Shown piece after piece: positions 44,024 to 52,656 of a DNA stretch of 64,000 nt; position 1 is the first letter of the stretch; each line of letters starts with the position of its first letter. The stretch lies in assembly GCF_008329525.1 (NCBI RefSeq), contig NZ_NPKQ01000002.1, positions 372,001 to 436,000 on the forward strand, given 5' to 3'. Under the pieces are notes generated by a model that was given only the letters and a program-made list of their open reading frames with translations, was not told the origin of the DNA and made no database searches. Origin of the DNA: Tardiphaga sp. P9-11 (GTDB taxonomy: Bacteria > Pseudomonadota > Alphaproteobacteria > Rhizobiales > Xanthobacteraceae). A program made the position numbers and the translations under genes.

Positions 44024-45024
44024 TGTTTCGGAATTCCTGCCTTGTCGATCACGGCGGTCCATTTGGCGATGTCGTCGACCAGTCGGGCCTTCAATTCCTC
44101 CGGCGAGCTGGCTTTCGCCTCGATGCCGAGATCGAGCAGCTTCTGCTTCACATCGGGCATCGCCAGCACCTCGCGCAAACCCGCATTCAACCGCGCAATC
44201 GCTTCGGGCGGCGTGCCGGATGGCGCGAACAGCGCGTTCCACGACACCACGTCATAGCCCTTCGCACCGCCTTCGATCATTGTCGGGACGTCTTTCAGGA
44301 TCACCGAACGCGCATCGCCAGTGGTGCCGACAGGCCGCATCTTGCCATCCTGCAGCGCCGATTTCATCCCGACATAATTGTCGATCATCACATCGATATC
44401 TTCGCGCAGTAACCCGACGATGACTTCCGGTGTTCCGCGATAAGGCACGATCTGAAAATTGATCCCGGCGGTGGATTTGAGCAATTCGGCCGACAGGTTC
44501 TGTGTGCTGCCCACACTGATCGTGCCGACATTCAACTTGCCCGGATTGTCGCGTGCAAACTTGATGAGGTCAGCCAGAGTCTTGTGTTGCGAATTCGCAT
44601 TGGTGCCGACGATGAAATCGAAAAATCCGATCGAGGAGATCGGTGCAAAATTCTTCACGGGATCGAATGGCAGGCTCTTGAACAGCGGCACGCTGACAGC
44701 GGTGCCGTTGCTGAGCAGCGCCAGCGTATAGCCATCGGGCTGCGACGACAGCACTGCGCGTGCCGCGGCGACGCCACCGGCGCCGGGCATGTTCTCGATC
44801 ACAAGGCGCTGCCCTAGATTGTCACCAAGCTTCTCGGCGACGACGCGCATGGTGATGTCGGCTACACCGCCGGCTGCGAATGGTACGATCACCCGGATAG
44901 GCCGGGCCGGATAGCCGGATTGCGCCTGCACCAGAGGCACCGCGCTTGCGAGGAACATCACGCCGAGCGCCACTTGCGCGGCGGTCAGCAGGTGCTTGAG
45001 CCTGGTCGGAAAGCAGAGCGTCAT
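44020..45024 (-). CDS. Bug/TctC-family periplasmic solute-binding protein
   Basis: A 334-residue binding protein with a signal peptide cleaved near PLVQA-QSGYP (residue ~35). The family motif YPARPIRVIVPFAAGGVADITMR follows directly. TctC/Bug proteins bind carboxylates in the periplasm. No TctA/TctB membrane genes are near; the family is often found orphaned. It is the first enzyme-operon gene, downstream of the LysR gene, and is translationally coupled to the LigI-like hydrolase, so its ligand is probably the operon's aromatic or heteroaromatic acid. Confidence 0.92.
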   Translation of the reverse strand: MTLCFPTRLKHLLTAAQVALGVMFLASAVPLVQAQSGYPARPIRVIVPFAAGGVADITMRVVAEKLGDNLGQRLVIENMPGAGGVAAARAVLSSQPDGYTLALLSNGTAVSVPLFKSLPFDPVKNFAPISSIGFFDFIVGTNANSQHKTLADLIKFARDNPGKLNVGTISVGSTQNLSAELLKSTAGINFQIVPYRGTPEVIVGLLREDIDVMIDNYVGMKSALQDGKMRPVGTTGDARSVILKDVPTMIEGGAKGYDVVSWNALFAPSGTPPEAIARLNAGLREVLAMPDVKQKLLDLGIEAKASSPEELKARLVDDIAKWTAVIDKAGIPKQ

Positions 45025-45140
45025 GATGGATTGAAGACGCCTGACGCGTCCACCCTCGCCGTTTTTGTATCGGCGCCAATGGCTGTCACGTCATCGCAAC
45101 AAAGCCATGGACCGTTCTGCTCCCGGAGTATCCAATTCCG

Positions 45141-45162
45141 ATTTATGAAACAAATGAGAAAT
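45141..45162. promoter_or_regulatory. Weak candidate LysR-type operator before the catabolic operon
   Basis: ATTTATGAAACAAATGAGAAAT is an imperfect palindrome whose outer arms (ATTT.T.A and T.A.AAAT) are complementary, with AT-rich character in otherwise GC-rich DNA. It lies 117-138 bases upstream of the TctC start, a usual place for a LysR-type activation site. The evidence is weak. Confidence 0.3.
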
Positions 45163-45207
45163 CTGGCATAATCGTGCAATTCCCTGCATATATCCAGCAG
45201 CGGCGGA

Positions 45208-46104
45208 TTATCCCACCGCCTGAAAGTATTTTCGCGTCAGGTCGATCAGCGCCTGCGCCGGCTTGCTCACCGGCTGTCCGCGCTTGACGATGATCCCCAC
45301 CGTACGGCTGACGCTCGGGTTGCGCAGCGGAACGGCGACCAGTCCGGCGGTCCCCTGCGTCGCCACCGCGATGCTCGGCACTACGGCGATCCCGAGCTTT
45401 TCGAACACCATGCCGACGGCAGTCTGCAGGTGCTGAACTTCGTAGCGCCAGTTCAGCGTATCACGCCGATGGCCGAGCGCATCGTCGATCAGGGCCCGGT
45501 TGCCGGCCTGCGGGCTGATACGGATCAACGGCGTGTCCTCGAGATGCGACCAGGCCACGAACTTGCGCTGCGCAAAGACGTGATCTTTCGTGCACAAAAG
45601 AACGAACCGCTCCTTGATCAGCGGGGTGACGGCCAGATCCCAGATATTGGTCGCCGTGATCGTGATGCCGAACTCCGCCTGCCCGGACTGCACAAGGGTC
45701 GCAATCTCGCCGGCCGAATTGTCATGGATCTTGATCGAGATCCCCGGGTGTAGCACGGTGAACTGCTTCAGCACCCGCGGCAGATGATAGGCGGCGATGG
45801 TCGGCAGACAGCCGAGCGCGATGTGCTCCTGCCGTTTGCGGCCCCGCGCCCGTAGCAGGTCGATGGAGTCGGAGAGTTCCCCGATCATCCGCCGCGCGGT
45901 CGGTAGTAGTTCCAGCCCGGCCGGGGTTAGCGCCACCTGACGCGTGGTCCGGGCCAAAAGCTGGAAACCGAGATCCTCTTCCAATTTCTTGATCCGGTGG
46001 CTCAAAGCCGTCTGCGACAGATTGAGATGTGCGGCCGCGCGCGAAAAACTGCCCCGCTCCGCGATACTCAGAAACGCCTGCAGGCCGGGAAAATCGATGC
46101 GCAT
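45208..46104 (-). CDS. LysR-family transcriptional regulator
   Basis: A 298-residue LysR-type regulator. The winged helix-turn-helix occupies the first 60 residues (GSFSRAAAHLNLSQTALSHRI, KKLEEDLGFQLLART) and a periplasmic-binding-like effector domain follows. Its position directly upstream and in the same direction as the catabolic operon suggests it is that operon's activator, sensing substrate or an intermediate. The start at 46104 gives the family N-terminus MRIDFPGLQAFLSIAERG; the frame extends further upstream without similarity. It is divergent from the HerA-type gene. Confidence 0.93.
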   Translation of the reverse strand: MRIDFPGLQAFLSIAERGSFSRAAAHLNLSQTALSHRIKKLEEDLGFQLLARTTRQVALTPAGLELLPTARRMIGELSDSIDLLRARGRKRQEHIALGCLPTIAAYHLPRVLKQFTVLHPGISIKIHDNSAGEIATLVQSGQAEFGITITATNIWDLAVTPLIKERFVLLCTKDHVFAQRKFVAWSHLEDTPLIRISPQAGNRALIDDALGHRRDTLNWRYEVQHLQTAVGMVFEKLGIAVVPSIAVATQGTAGLVAVPLRNPSVSRTVGIIVKRGQPVSKPAQALIDLTRKYFQAVG

Positions 46105-46405
46105 GAGGGGTCCGAACACGGCCAAAGGCGACCGCGGTGAGATAACGCGGCGGCGACGACCCACGCAAGGTCAGGCGGTCCGCAGAGCCGACCTCGCGGG
46201 CTGGTTAAAACCGCGTAAAGCGAAATTCGTAGCCTTGAACAACAAGGTATCCAGTGCTGGCATTTTCGCGCTCCCGTGCACTACGAATTCCGCAACGCGA
46301 GTTTGACGAGCAAAGCCACCTCGGTTTCAGCCGGCGCGCCTTAACAATTTGTGCAGTCCCTGACCTGCATAGTCGTCCCCAACCGGGGCGTGAGACGCGA
46401 ATTCA

Positions 46406-48166
46406 ATGACAAGTTTAAACGCAGCGGCGTCGTTCGGTCGCATTATCTCAGTACGAGGCTCGCTGGCCCGCGTCGGATTGCTCGCCGTAAGCCCGATGAC
46501 GCCCTCGGAAATGCGCGGAACCGTCGGTCGCTTCGTGAGTATCCGTTGCTCCTCCTCGACCATCATCGCCATGATCACGGAGGTCTCTTCCGAGAATATG
46601 CACGCGTCGGATACGTATATCGCCAGCGCCTCGGTCGATCTGCTCGGCGAAATCCTGGGATCGGGCGATCGGGCGAAGTTTCAGCGTGGCGTCACCGACT
46701 ATCCGACCATTGGCGATATCGTCGACCTGATCAGCACTGAGGACCTGCGTACGGTCTACGCGCCCTCAGGGGCAGAGCAGATCAATGTCGGTACGCTGCA
46801 GCAAGACAAGACGGTCACGGCCTATGTTGATGTCGAGGAGATGCTCAGCAAGCATTTCGCGGTACTCGGCTCCACGGGTGTCGGTAAATCTTCCGGCGTG
46901 TCGCTACTGCTCAACGAGATCCTGAAATCGCGCCCGCATCTGCGCATCTTCCTGCTCGACGTTCACAATGAATATGGCCGCTGCTTCGGCGACAAGGCGC
47001 TGGTGCTGAACCCGCGCAATTTGAAACTTCCGTTCTGGTTGTTCAACTTCGAGGAAATCGTCGACGTGCTGTTCGCCGGCCGCCCCGGCGTGCCCGAAGA
47101 GCTCGAAATTCTCACGGAAGTGGTCCCGATCGCCAAGGGCGTCTATACGCAATACCAGAACGCGGACCGCGTCGGCCTCAAGCGTATCGATCCGAAAACT
47201 AGCGGTTACACGGTCGATACGCCGGTTCCCTATCGCCTGGTCGATCTGATTTCACTGATCGACGAGCGTATGGGCAAGCTTGAGAACCGCTCTTCGCGCA
47301 TCCAGTATCACAAGCTGATCTCGCGCATCGAAGCGGTGAAGAACGATCCGCGCTACGCCTTCATGTTCGACAACGCCAACGTTGGCGGCGACACTATGGC
47401 GGAAGTGATCAGCCATCTGTTCCGCCTGCCCGCCAATGGCAAGCCGATGACTATCATGCAGCTCGCCGGCTTCCCCGCGGAAGTGGTCGACTCCGTAGTG
47501 TCGGTGCTGTGCCGCATGGCTTTCGATTTCGGCCTGTGGAGCGACGGCGCCTCGCCCTTGCTGTTTGTGTGCGAGGAAGCGCATCGCTATGCCTCCGCCG
47601 ACCGCAATATCGGCTTCGGCCCGACCCGCAAGGCGGTGTCGCGCATCGCCAAGGAAGGCCGCAAATACGGTGTCTATCTCGGTCTCGTGACACAGCGGCC
47701 GGCCGAACTCGACGCCACGATCATTTCACAGTGCAACACGCTGTTCGCCATGCGCCTCGCCAACGAGCGCGACCAGGCCCTGCTGCGCTCCGCGGTGTCG
47801 GATGCCGCTGCCAACCTGCTCTCCTTCGTACCGTCACTCGGCACCCGCGAAGTGCTCGCGTTCGGTGAAGGCGTCGCATTGCCGACCCGCCTCCGTTTCA
47901 AGGAAGTGCCGCCGCATCAGCTACCGCGCTCCGAAGCCACGATCGCGACGGTGCCCTCGGTGGCCGCCGGTCATGACATGCAGTTCGTCAGCGCGGTGCT
48001 GGAACGCTGGCGTGGCGCCACATCGCATCGCGATGTGCCGAACGATCCCGGCTTCATCGAACGCCCTGCAGCTCCGGCACAGCGCAGCGTCGAAGCCCCG
48101 ATGCTGCAGCCCTCGCTCGGTCTCGATCCGGATCGCTTCTCGCTGCTCAAGAAACCGCTGCGCTGA
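46406..48166 (+). CDS. HerA-type ATP-binding protein / DNA translocase-like ATPase
   Basis: A 586-residue HerA/FtsK-superfamily ATPase. An N-terminal HAS-barrel-like segment (GRIISVRGSLARVGLL, about 11-26) precedes Walker A GSTGVGKS (155-162). Walker B is LLFVCEEAHRYA, and LVTQRPAELDATIISQCNT with an Arg-finger region follows. HerA hexamers translocate DNA, with NurA nuclease in archaea and with various partners in bacterial defence or repair. Here no NurA, SIR2 or DUF4297 partner adjoins, so a housekeeping rather than defence role is likely. The ribosome site before the ATG is weak. Confidence 0.88.
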   Translation: MTSLNAAASFGRIISVRGSLARVGLLAVSPMTPSEMRGTVGRFVSIRCSSSTIIAMITEVSSENMHASDTYIASASVDLLGEILGSGDRAKFQRGVTDYPTIGDIVDLISTEDLRTVYAPSGAEQINVGTLQQDKTVTAYVDVEEMLSKHFAVLGSTGVGKSSGVSLLLNEILKSRPHLRIFLLDVHNEYGRCFGDKALVLNPRNLKLPFWLFNFEEIVDVLFAGRPGVPEELEILTEVVPIAKGVYTQYQNADRVGLKRIDPKTSGYTVDTPVPYRLVDLISLIDERMGKLENRSSRIQYHKLISRIEAVKNDPRYAFMFDNANVGGDTMAEVISHLFRLPANGKPMTIMQLAGFPAEVVDSVVSVLCRMAFDFGLWSDGASPLLFVCEEAHRYASADRNIGFGPTRKAVSRIAKEGRKYGVYLGLVTQRPAELDATIISQCNTLFAMRLANERDQALLRSAVSDAAANLLSFVPSLGTREVLAFGEGVALPTRLRFKEVPPHQLPRSEATIATVPSVAAGHDMQFVSAVLERWRGATSHRDVPNDPGFIERPAAPAQRSVEAPMLQPSLGLDPDRFSLLKKPLR

Positions 48167-48256
48167 TCGCATCGGTTTGCGTTGCCGCAAGCGCTTTGCG
48201 GTGACGGCGTGATCGCCTATGGTCCCGTGAAACAGAAACGTTCACGGGAACGCCAG

Positions 48257-48835
48257 ATGACCCAGCCGATTGCAAAACGCTTTCCGACGCCCGCCCTCGA
48301 CAAGTTGCCCGAGGACATCCGCACGCGCATCATGGGCGTGCAGGAAAAGTCCGGCTTCGTGCCGAACGTGTTCCTGTCGCTGGCCTATCGCCCCGACGAA
48401 TTCCGCGCCTTCTTCGCCTATCACGACGCATTGATGGACAAGGACAGCGGATTGACCAAGGCCGAGCGCGAGATGATCGTCGTCGCGACGTCAGCCGCCA
48501 ACCAGTGCCATTATTGCGTCATTGCGCATGGGGCGATCCTGCGTATTCGCGCCAAGAACCCGACCATAGCCGACCAGATCGCCGTCAACTATCGCAAGGC
48601 CGACATCACGCCGAAGCAGCATGCGATGCTGGATTTCGCCATGAAGGTGAGCCGATCCGCCGAGACCATCGGCGAGCAGGATTTTGCCGAGGTTTCCGGC
48701 CACGGCTTCAGCGACGACGACATCTGGGACATCACCGCGATCTCGGCTTTCTTCGCGCTGTCGAACCGGATGGCCAACGTCACCAATATGAAACCGAACG
48801 ACGAGTTCTATTTGATGGGCCGGCTGCCGAAGTAA
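48257..48835 (+). CDS. Peroxidase-related protein, AhpD / carboxymuconolactone-decarboxylase-like
   Basis: A 192-residue all-helical AhpD-like protein. The redox motif is NQCHYCVIAHG with C84, C87 and H91, the ExxE-less AhpD core used for peroxide or disulfide reduction. The length (about 190) and the N-terminus IAKRFPTPALDKLPEDIR fit the uncharacterised peroxidase-related subgroup. The start at 48257 (MTQPIAKRF) is chosen over an upstream open extension that has no similarity. It stands 21 bases before the MgtC gene. Confidence 0.9.
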   Translation: MTQPIAKRFPTPALDKLPEDIRTRIMGVQEKSGFVPNVFLSLAYRPDEFRAFFAYHDALMDKDSGLTKAEREMIVVATSAANQCHYCVIAHGAILRIRAKNPTIADQIAVNYRKADITPKQHAMLDFAMKVSRSAETIGEQDFAEVSGHGFSDDDIWDITAISAFFALSNRMANVTNMKPNDEFYLMGRLPK

Positions 48836-48856
48836 CGGCGCAACAGGAACACTCCA

Positions 48857-49366
48857 TTGCTCGACTGGACGGACATCATCCTGCGTCTCGGCATCGCCGC
48901 CCTCGTCGGCAGCGCCATCGGCCTCAATCGCGACCTGCACGGCAAGCCAGTTGGCGTGCGCACGCTGGGGCTGGTCAGCCTGGCCACCGCCATGATCGTA
49001 GTGCTGGCCGATCCACTCGGCAAAGGCGGCTTCACGGATGCCGGCAGCCGGGTCATTCAGGGCGTTCTCACAGGCATCGGCTTTCTCGGCGCCGGCGTGA
49101 TCTTCCACGCCGAGCGCCATTTCCGCGTCCGTGGCCTGACCAGCGCCGCCTGTGTGTGGCTGACAGCCTGTGTCGGCATCATGTGCGGCGCCGGTCACTG
49201 GCGCATTGTCACCGTCTCGGTGGTGATCGCCTTCCTCGTGCTGCTGTTCGGCGGCAAGGTTGAACGCGCGCTACACCGTGCCTTTGGCGGCAAAGACGAT
49301 CCGGCGTCGATCCCGGTGGATCCCCCTCAGTCGTCCGACGCCGGTCCGCACCAGCCGGGCAAATAG
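48857..49366 (+). CDS. MgtC/SapB-family membrane protein (TTG start)
   Basis: A 169-residue inner-membrane protein with four to five hydrophobic segments. The first reads IILRLGIAALVGSAIGLNRDL, followed by the family's GVRTLGLVSLATAMIV and GIGFLGAGVIFH. The MgtC family is linked to growth at low magnesium and, in pathogens, to ATP-synthase control; this short form lacks the C-terminal soluble domain. The start is a TTG at 48857 with AGGA upstream. Its last 40 bases overlap, tail to tail, the end of the ParB-like gene on the other strand. Confidence 0.9.
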   Translation: MLDWTDIILRLGIAALVGSAIGLNRDLHGKPVGVRTLGLVSLATAMIVVLADPLGKGGFTDAGSRVIQGVLTGIGFLGAGVIFHAERHFRVRGLTSAACVWLTACVGIMCGAGHWRIVTVSVVIAFLVLLFGGKVERALHRAFGGKDDPASIPVDPPQSSDAGPHQPGK

Positions 49367-49953
49367 ATCGCATCCTTGCTTTTGGCGATCGCCAGCGCCT
49401 TCTCCAATGCCTTGGCAAAATCGGCCCCGACCTCCTTGGTGGAGAGCCGGCTGCGAAACAGGTCTGCCCACAGGAATTCGCTGAACGGCGTCGTGTCCTT
49501 GGCATAGCCGCCGGCGCGGCGAATTTCGCCGGCCAGGCTGCGGAATGGATCGTCCTTCAGGCCCGTCACCGATTTCGGAATGTCCTTGAAGTGTCGTCGA
49601 TCGCCCTTGGCGTCATAAGGATAGGCCCAGCGGCGGTGATCGAGCACGCCCCAGAATGCTTTCATGTCGACCATCGTGAGATCTGCGATCACGGTGACGA
49701 GCACATCCTTCACGCCTTCGTCATGCAACGCACGTGCGAGATGATGGTGATCGACCACGTAATGGCGCTGATCCGGCCCCAGCACCACCGGAATCATGTG
49801 TTTGCCAAGCAGTTCGGCCTGTTTGCGCTTTGACTTGTGCGCACGCCAGCGTTTGCGCTTCTCCTTCACTTCGCGCATGCCCACTGTCATCTGCGTTGGC
49901 CGCAGCGACAGGATCGGGACCGGATGCAGCAACGGTTCACGTGTGTTCGGCAT
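49327..49953 (-). CDS. ParB-like nuclease-domain protein (ParBc_2 type)
   Basis: A 208-residue cytosolic protein with a ParB/Srx-fold core. Seen are SLRPTQMTVGMREVKEKRKRW, VVLGPDQRHYVVDHHHLARAL (the DxHHxxRAL nucleotide-binding pattern of the family) and DMKAFWGVLDHRRWAYPYD. This is the Putative ParB-like nuclease family (Pfam ParBc_2), of unknown biological role. The start at 49953 is preceded by GGAGG; an ATG four codons upstream is less well placed. The 3' end overlaps mgtC by 40 bases. Confidence 0.85.
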   Translation of the reverse strand: MPNTREPLLHPVPILSLRPTQMTVGMREVKEKRKRWRAHKSKRKQAELLGKHMIPVVLGPDQRHYVVDHHHLARALHDEGVKDVLVTVIADLTMVDMKAFWGVLDHRRWAYPYDAKGDRRHFKDIPKSVTGLKDDPFRSLAGEIRRAGGYAKDTTPFSEFLWADLFRSRLSTKEVGADFAKALEKALAIAKSKDAIYLPGWCGPASDD

Positions 49954-50130
49954 GTGGCCTCCCATCTATCCTACGTTTCATCGGAGCGAAGTATGGCATG
50001 GTCGCCGCGCCAATGCGGATCAGTTCCACGTCATCTCCAGCGATTGCCGCATCCATGCCATGCGGACTTTAGCTGCGCGAAGCAGTCGCATCGTGCTACA
50101 CTTCGGTATTACATGCGCAGACCCACGACC

Positions 50131-50478
50131 ATGAAGACCCAGCAGCCGATTATCAGGGAGGATGACGAGCACCGCGTGCTTCGTTTCGTGCCGCGCACCT
50201 CGGATACGCTGCCATACCATCCCACCTCTCCCGCCGACGCCCCCCGCCGCCGCCAAACCACCGGCGCGAGCGACCTGTCCCGGTATCAACAGACACAGGA
50301 CGATACGGACGACTTCCGCCACCGGATGCTGGCCAATAGCGCAGCCTTCGGCTTTACGGTGATCCTGGTGGGTGTCGGAATCTGGCTCGCGGTCAGCATC
50401 GCCGATCTCCGGAAAACCCAGGATTGCGTGTTGATGGGCCGCCGCGACTGCGCCCACATTGTTGCGCCGCACGGCTGA
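50131..50478 (+). CDS. Small single-pass membrane protein, hypothetical
   Basis: A 115-residue protein. The first two thirds are polar and Pro/Arg/Asp-rich ([19 protein letters not shown]), followed by one membrane helix ([23 protein letters not shown], about 75-97) and a short tail with two Cys ([14 protein letters not shown]). Similar small membrane proteins occur in Bradyrhizobium without known function. The start is uncertain: ATG at 50131 or 50113, neither with a clear ribosome site. It lies just ahead of acpXL but is separated by 188 bases. Confidence 0.6.
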   Translation: MKTQQPIIREDDEHRVLRFVPRTSDTLPYHPTSPADAPRRRQTTGASDLSRYQQTQDDTDDFRHRMLANSAAFGFTVILVGVGIWLAVSIADLRKTQDCVLMGRRDCAHIVAPHG

Positions 50479-50666
50479 GGCGCGCCATACCCCCCTTCCA
50501 CAGCCCACAGCGGCTGGTGAGCAGGCGCTCAACTGCATTGAACTGCCGCCCCCGCTCCGATATACGGGCAATCGACTCTATACGGCGGACCGGGACTACC
50601 CGGGGCGAAGCCCTGTGTTTGCGCGCGCCGATCGAAAATTATCTTCAATATATCAAAGGCTTAGTA

Positions 50667-50948
50667 ATGTCCTCCACATTCGATCAGGTCGCTACAATCA
50701 TCGCCGAGACTTGCGACATTCCCCGCGACACGATCACGCCGGAAAGCCACGCCATCGACGATCTGGGGATCGACAGCCTCGACTTCCTGGATATCGCTTT
50801 TGCGATCGACAAGGCGTTCGGGATCAAGCTGCCGCTGGAAAAGTGGACCCAGGAGGTCAACGACGGCAAGGCGACCACCGAGCAGTATTTCGTCCTGAAG
50901 AACCTCAGCGCGCGCATCGACGAATTGGTCGCGGCCAAGGGCGCGTAA
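50667..50948 (+). CDS. acpXL: Acyl carrier protein AcpXL for lipid A very-long-chain fatty acid
   Basis: A 93-residue specialised acyl carrier protein. The phosphopantetheine Ser is S37 in [12 protein letters not shown]. Features of AcpXL rather than housekeeping AcpP are the inserted [23 protein letters not shown] segment and the N-terminus [16 protein letters not shown]. It carries the growing 26-30 carbon omega-1-hydroxy chain of rhizobial lipid A. It opens a six-gene cluster; fabZ follows after 9 bases. Confidence 0.95.
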   Translation: MSSTFDQVATIIAETCDIPRDTITPESHAIDDLGIDSLDFLDIAFAIDKAFGIKLPLEKWTQEVNDGKATTEQYFVLKNLSARIDELVAAKGA

Positions 50949-50957
50949 CGCCCCGCC

Positions 50958-51431
50958 ATGAACCTCGAATATTTTCACCTGATCGACCGCATCACCGACC
51001 TTAATGTCGGCGAACGGACGATCACGGTCGAAGCGAACGTCCCTGAAAAGAGCACCATCTTCGAGGGCCACTTCCCGGGCTACCCGCTGATGCCCGGCGT
51101 GCTGCTGATCGAGTCGATGGCGCAGACCTCAGGCTGGCTGTTGATCGCGCTGATGAAATTCGAGCGCATGCCGTTCCTCGCCGCGGTGAAGGAAGCCAAG
51201 ATGCGCACCTTCATCACGCCAGGTACGAAGCTGGACATCAACGCCAGCGTGCTGCACGAAGGCGACGGATTCTTCATGACCACGGTCAAGATCAAGGTCG
51301 ACGGCAAGCTGACCTGCAACGCGCAGCTCACTTTCAAGACCGTCCCGTTCCCCCATCCGGATCTGCGCGGGCACATGGACGTTGTGGCCGAGCGTATCGG
51401 ATTCCCCCTACAGGCAATCACCAATGGCTGA
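50958..51431 (+). CDS. fabZXL: 3-hydroxyacyl-ACP dehydratase, FabZ-like (fabZXL)
   Basis: A 157-residue hot-dog-fold dehydratase. The catalytic His is H38 (IFEGHFPGYPLMPGV) and the acidic residue E52 (LLIESMAQ). It dehydrates 3-hydroxyacyl-AcpXL in the elongation cycle of the very-long-chain fatty acid. Its final 8 bases overlap the start of the next gene. The C-terminal half is longer than typical FabZ and lies between AcpXL and the ketosynthases, as in Rhizobium. Confidence 0.94.
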   Translation: MNLEYFHLIDRITDLNVGERTITVEANVPEKSTIFEGHFPGYPLMPGVLLIESMAQTSGWLLIALMKFERMPFLAAVKEAKMRTFITPGTKLDINASVLHEGDGFFMTTVKIKVDGKLTCNAQLTFKTVPFPHPDLRGHMDVVAERIGFPLQAITNG

Positions 51432-52629
51432 AACCCGACCGATGACATCCGAGCCGGTGGAAGCGTGGATCACCGGCATAGGCCTCGCGACGTCATTGGG
51501 CGAAGGCCCCGACGCGCACTGGGATGCGCTGAACAACAAGCGCATCAATGTTGATGAAACCGGCTTTGCACCGAATATCGTGCATCCCCTCGCCCCCGTT
51601 TCCTATGATGCGCAGATTCCCAAGAAGGGCGATCAACGGCAGATGGAAGCCTGGCAGCGGATCGGCACCTATGCCGCCGGCCTCGCGCTCGATTCCGCTG
51701 GCGTCAAAGGCAACAAAGACATCCTGTCGAAGATGGACATGATCGTCGCCGCCGGTGGTGGTGAGCGCGATCTGGCCGTCGATTCCGGCATCCTGAACTC
51801 GGACGGTTACGGCGCCGCGACACCGGGTCTGCTCAACGAAAAGCTGCTCAACGACCTCAGGCCAACGCTATTTCTGGCGCAGCTCTCGAACCTGCTTGCT
51901 GGCAACATCGCCATCGTCCACGGCGTCACCGGCTCATCGCGGACCTTCATGGGCGAGGAAGCTGCTGGAGTCGACGCCGCACGTATCGCGTTGGCACGCA
52001 TCGCCTCAGGCCAGAGCGACATCGCACTGATCGGCGCCGCACATAATGGCGAGCGCAAGGATCTTCTGCTGCTGTACGAATTCGACGATTTCAATCTGAA
52101 GAACAAGTTCGAGACTGTCTGGGCGCGCGAAAACAATTCGGGCTTTGCACTCGGCTCTGCCGGCGCATTCCTCGTAATCGAGTCGAAGGCGCATGCTGAA
52201 GCCCGCGGCGCCAAGCCTCTCGCACGGTTGAAGAGCGTCGTTGCCGATCACGCGCGTCGCAAGACGCCCGGCGAAGTCACGACGGTCCTGCAGAAGCTGT
52301 GGTCGCAGCTCGGCGCAAAGAACGACGCAGCGATCATCACCGGCGCGACTGGTGCGGAGCCAGTGACATCCGAGGAGCGCGCCTTCCTGAAGGATCATGC
52401 CGACGTCGCCATTCGCGGCACCGGTACCCTCTTCGGTCATACGCTTGAAACCCAATTCCCGCTCGGCCTCGGCCTTGCGGCGCTAGCGATCTCGCGCGGT
52501 GCGATGTTTCCGCCGAACGATTCAACCGGCCTTGAGATTGAAAAGTCCGGCAAGCCCACCCAGATTGTCGTGATCGGCGCCGGCCATTGGCGCGGCGAAG
52601 GCATGGCGCTGGTTGAAGCCATTAGTTGA
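51424..52629 (+). CDS. fabF2XL: Ketosynthase-fold protein without active-site Cys (fabF2XL, chain-length-factor-like)
   Basis: A 401-residue ketosynthase-fold protein, recognised from AWITGIGLATSLGEGPDAHW, SGFALGSAGAFLVIESKAHA and TLFGHTLETQFPLG. The translation contains no cysteine at all. The nucleophile region reads VTGSSRTFMGEEAAGVDAAR instead of STACASG. The first catalytic His is also missing (IITGATGAEPV in place of NAHGTGT), while the second (FGHT) remains. It should therefore be a non-catalytic subunit pairing with FabF1XL, as chain-length factors do in type II polyketide synthases. The start at 51424 overlaps fabZXL. Confidence 0.88.
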   Translation: MAETRPMTSEPVEAWITGIGLATSLGEGPDAHWDALNNKRINVDETGFAPNIVHPLAPVSYDAQIPKKGDQRQMEAWQRIGTYAAGLALDSAGVKGNKDILSKMDMIVAAGGGERDLAVDSGILNSDGYGAATPGLLNEKLLNDLRPTLFLAQLSNLLAGNIAIVHGVTGSSRTFMGEEAAGVDAARIALARIASGQSDIALIGAAHNGERKDLLLLYEFDDFNLKNKFETVWARENNSGFALGSAGAFLVIESKAHAEARGAKPLARLKSVVADHARRKTPGEVTTVLQKLWSQLGAKNDAAIITGATGAEPVTSEERAFLKDHADVAIRGTGTLFGHTLETQFPLGLGLAALAISRGAMFPPNDSTGLEIEKSGKPTQIVVIGAGHWRGEGMALVEAIS

Positions 52630-52656
52630 GCGGTCGACGCGGCCGACGGAGATAAT

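Noticed and set aside
46406-48166. HerA-type ATPase as part of an antiphage defence system
   Set aside because: No NurA, SIR2, nuclease or other defence partner adjoins; the neighbours are AhpD-like and MgtC genes.
51424-52629. Loss of Cys in the ketosynthase caused by frameshift or sequencing error
   Set aside because: The reading frame is continuous at full length, conserved motifs occur on both sides of the site, and neither the site nor any other frame shows an STACxSG motif.
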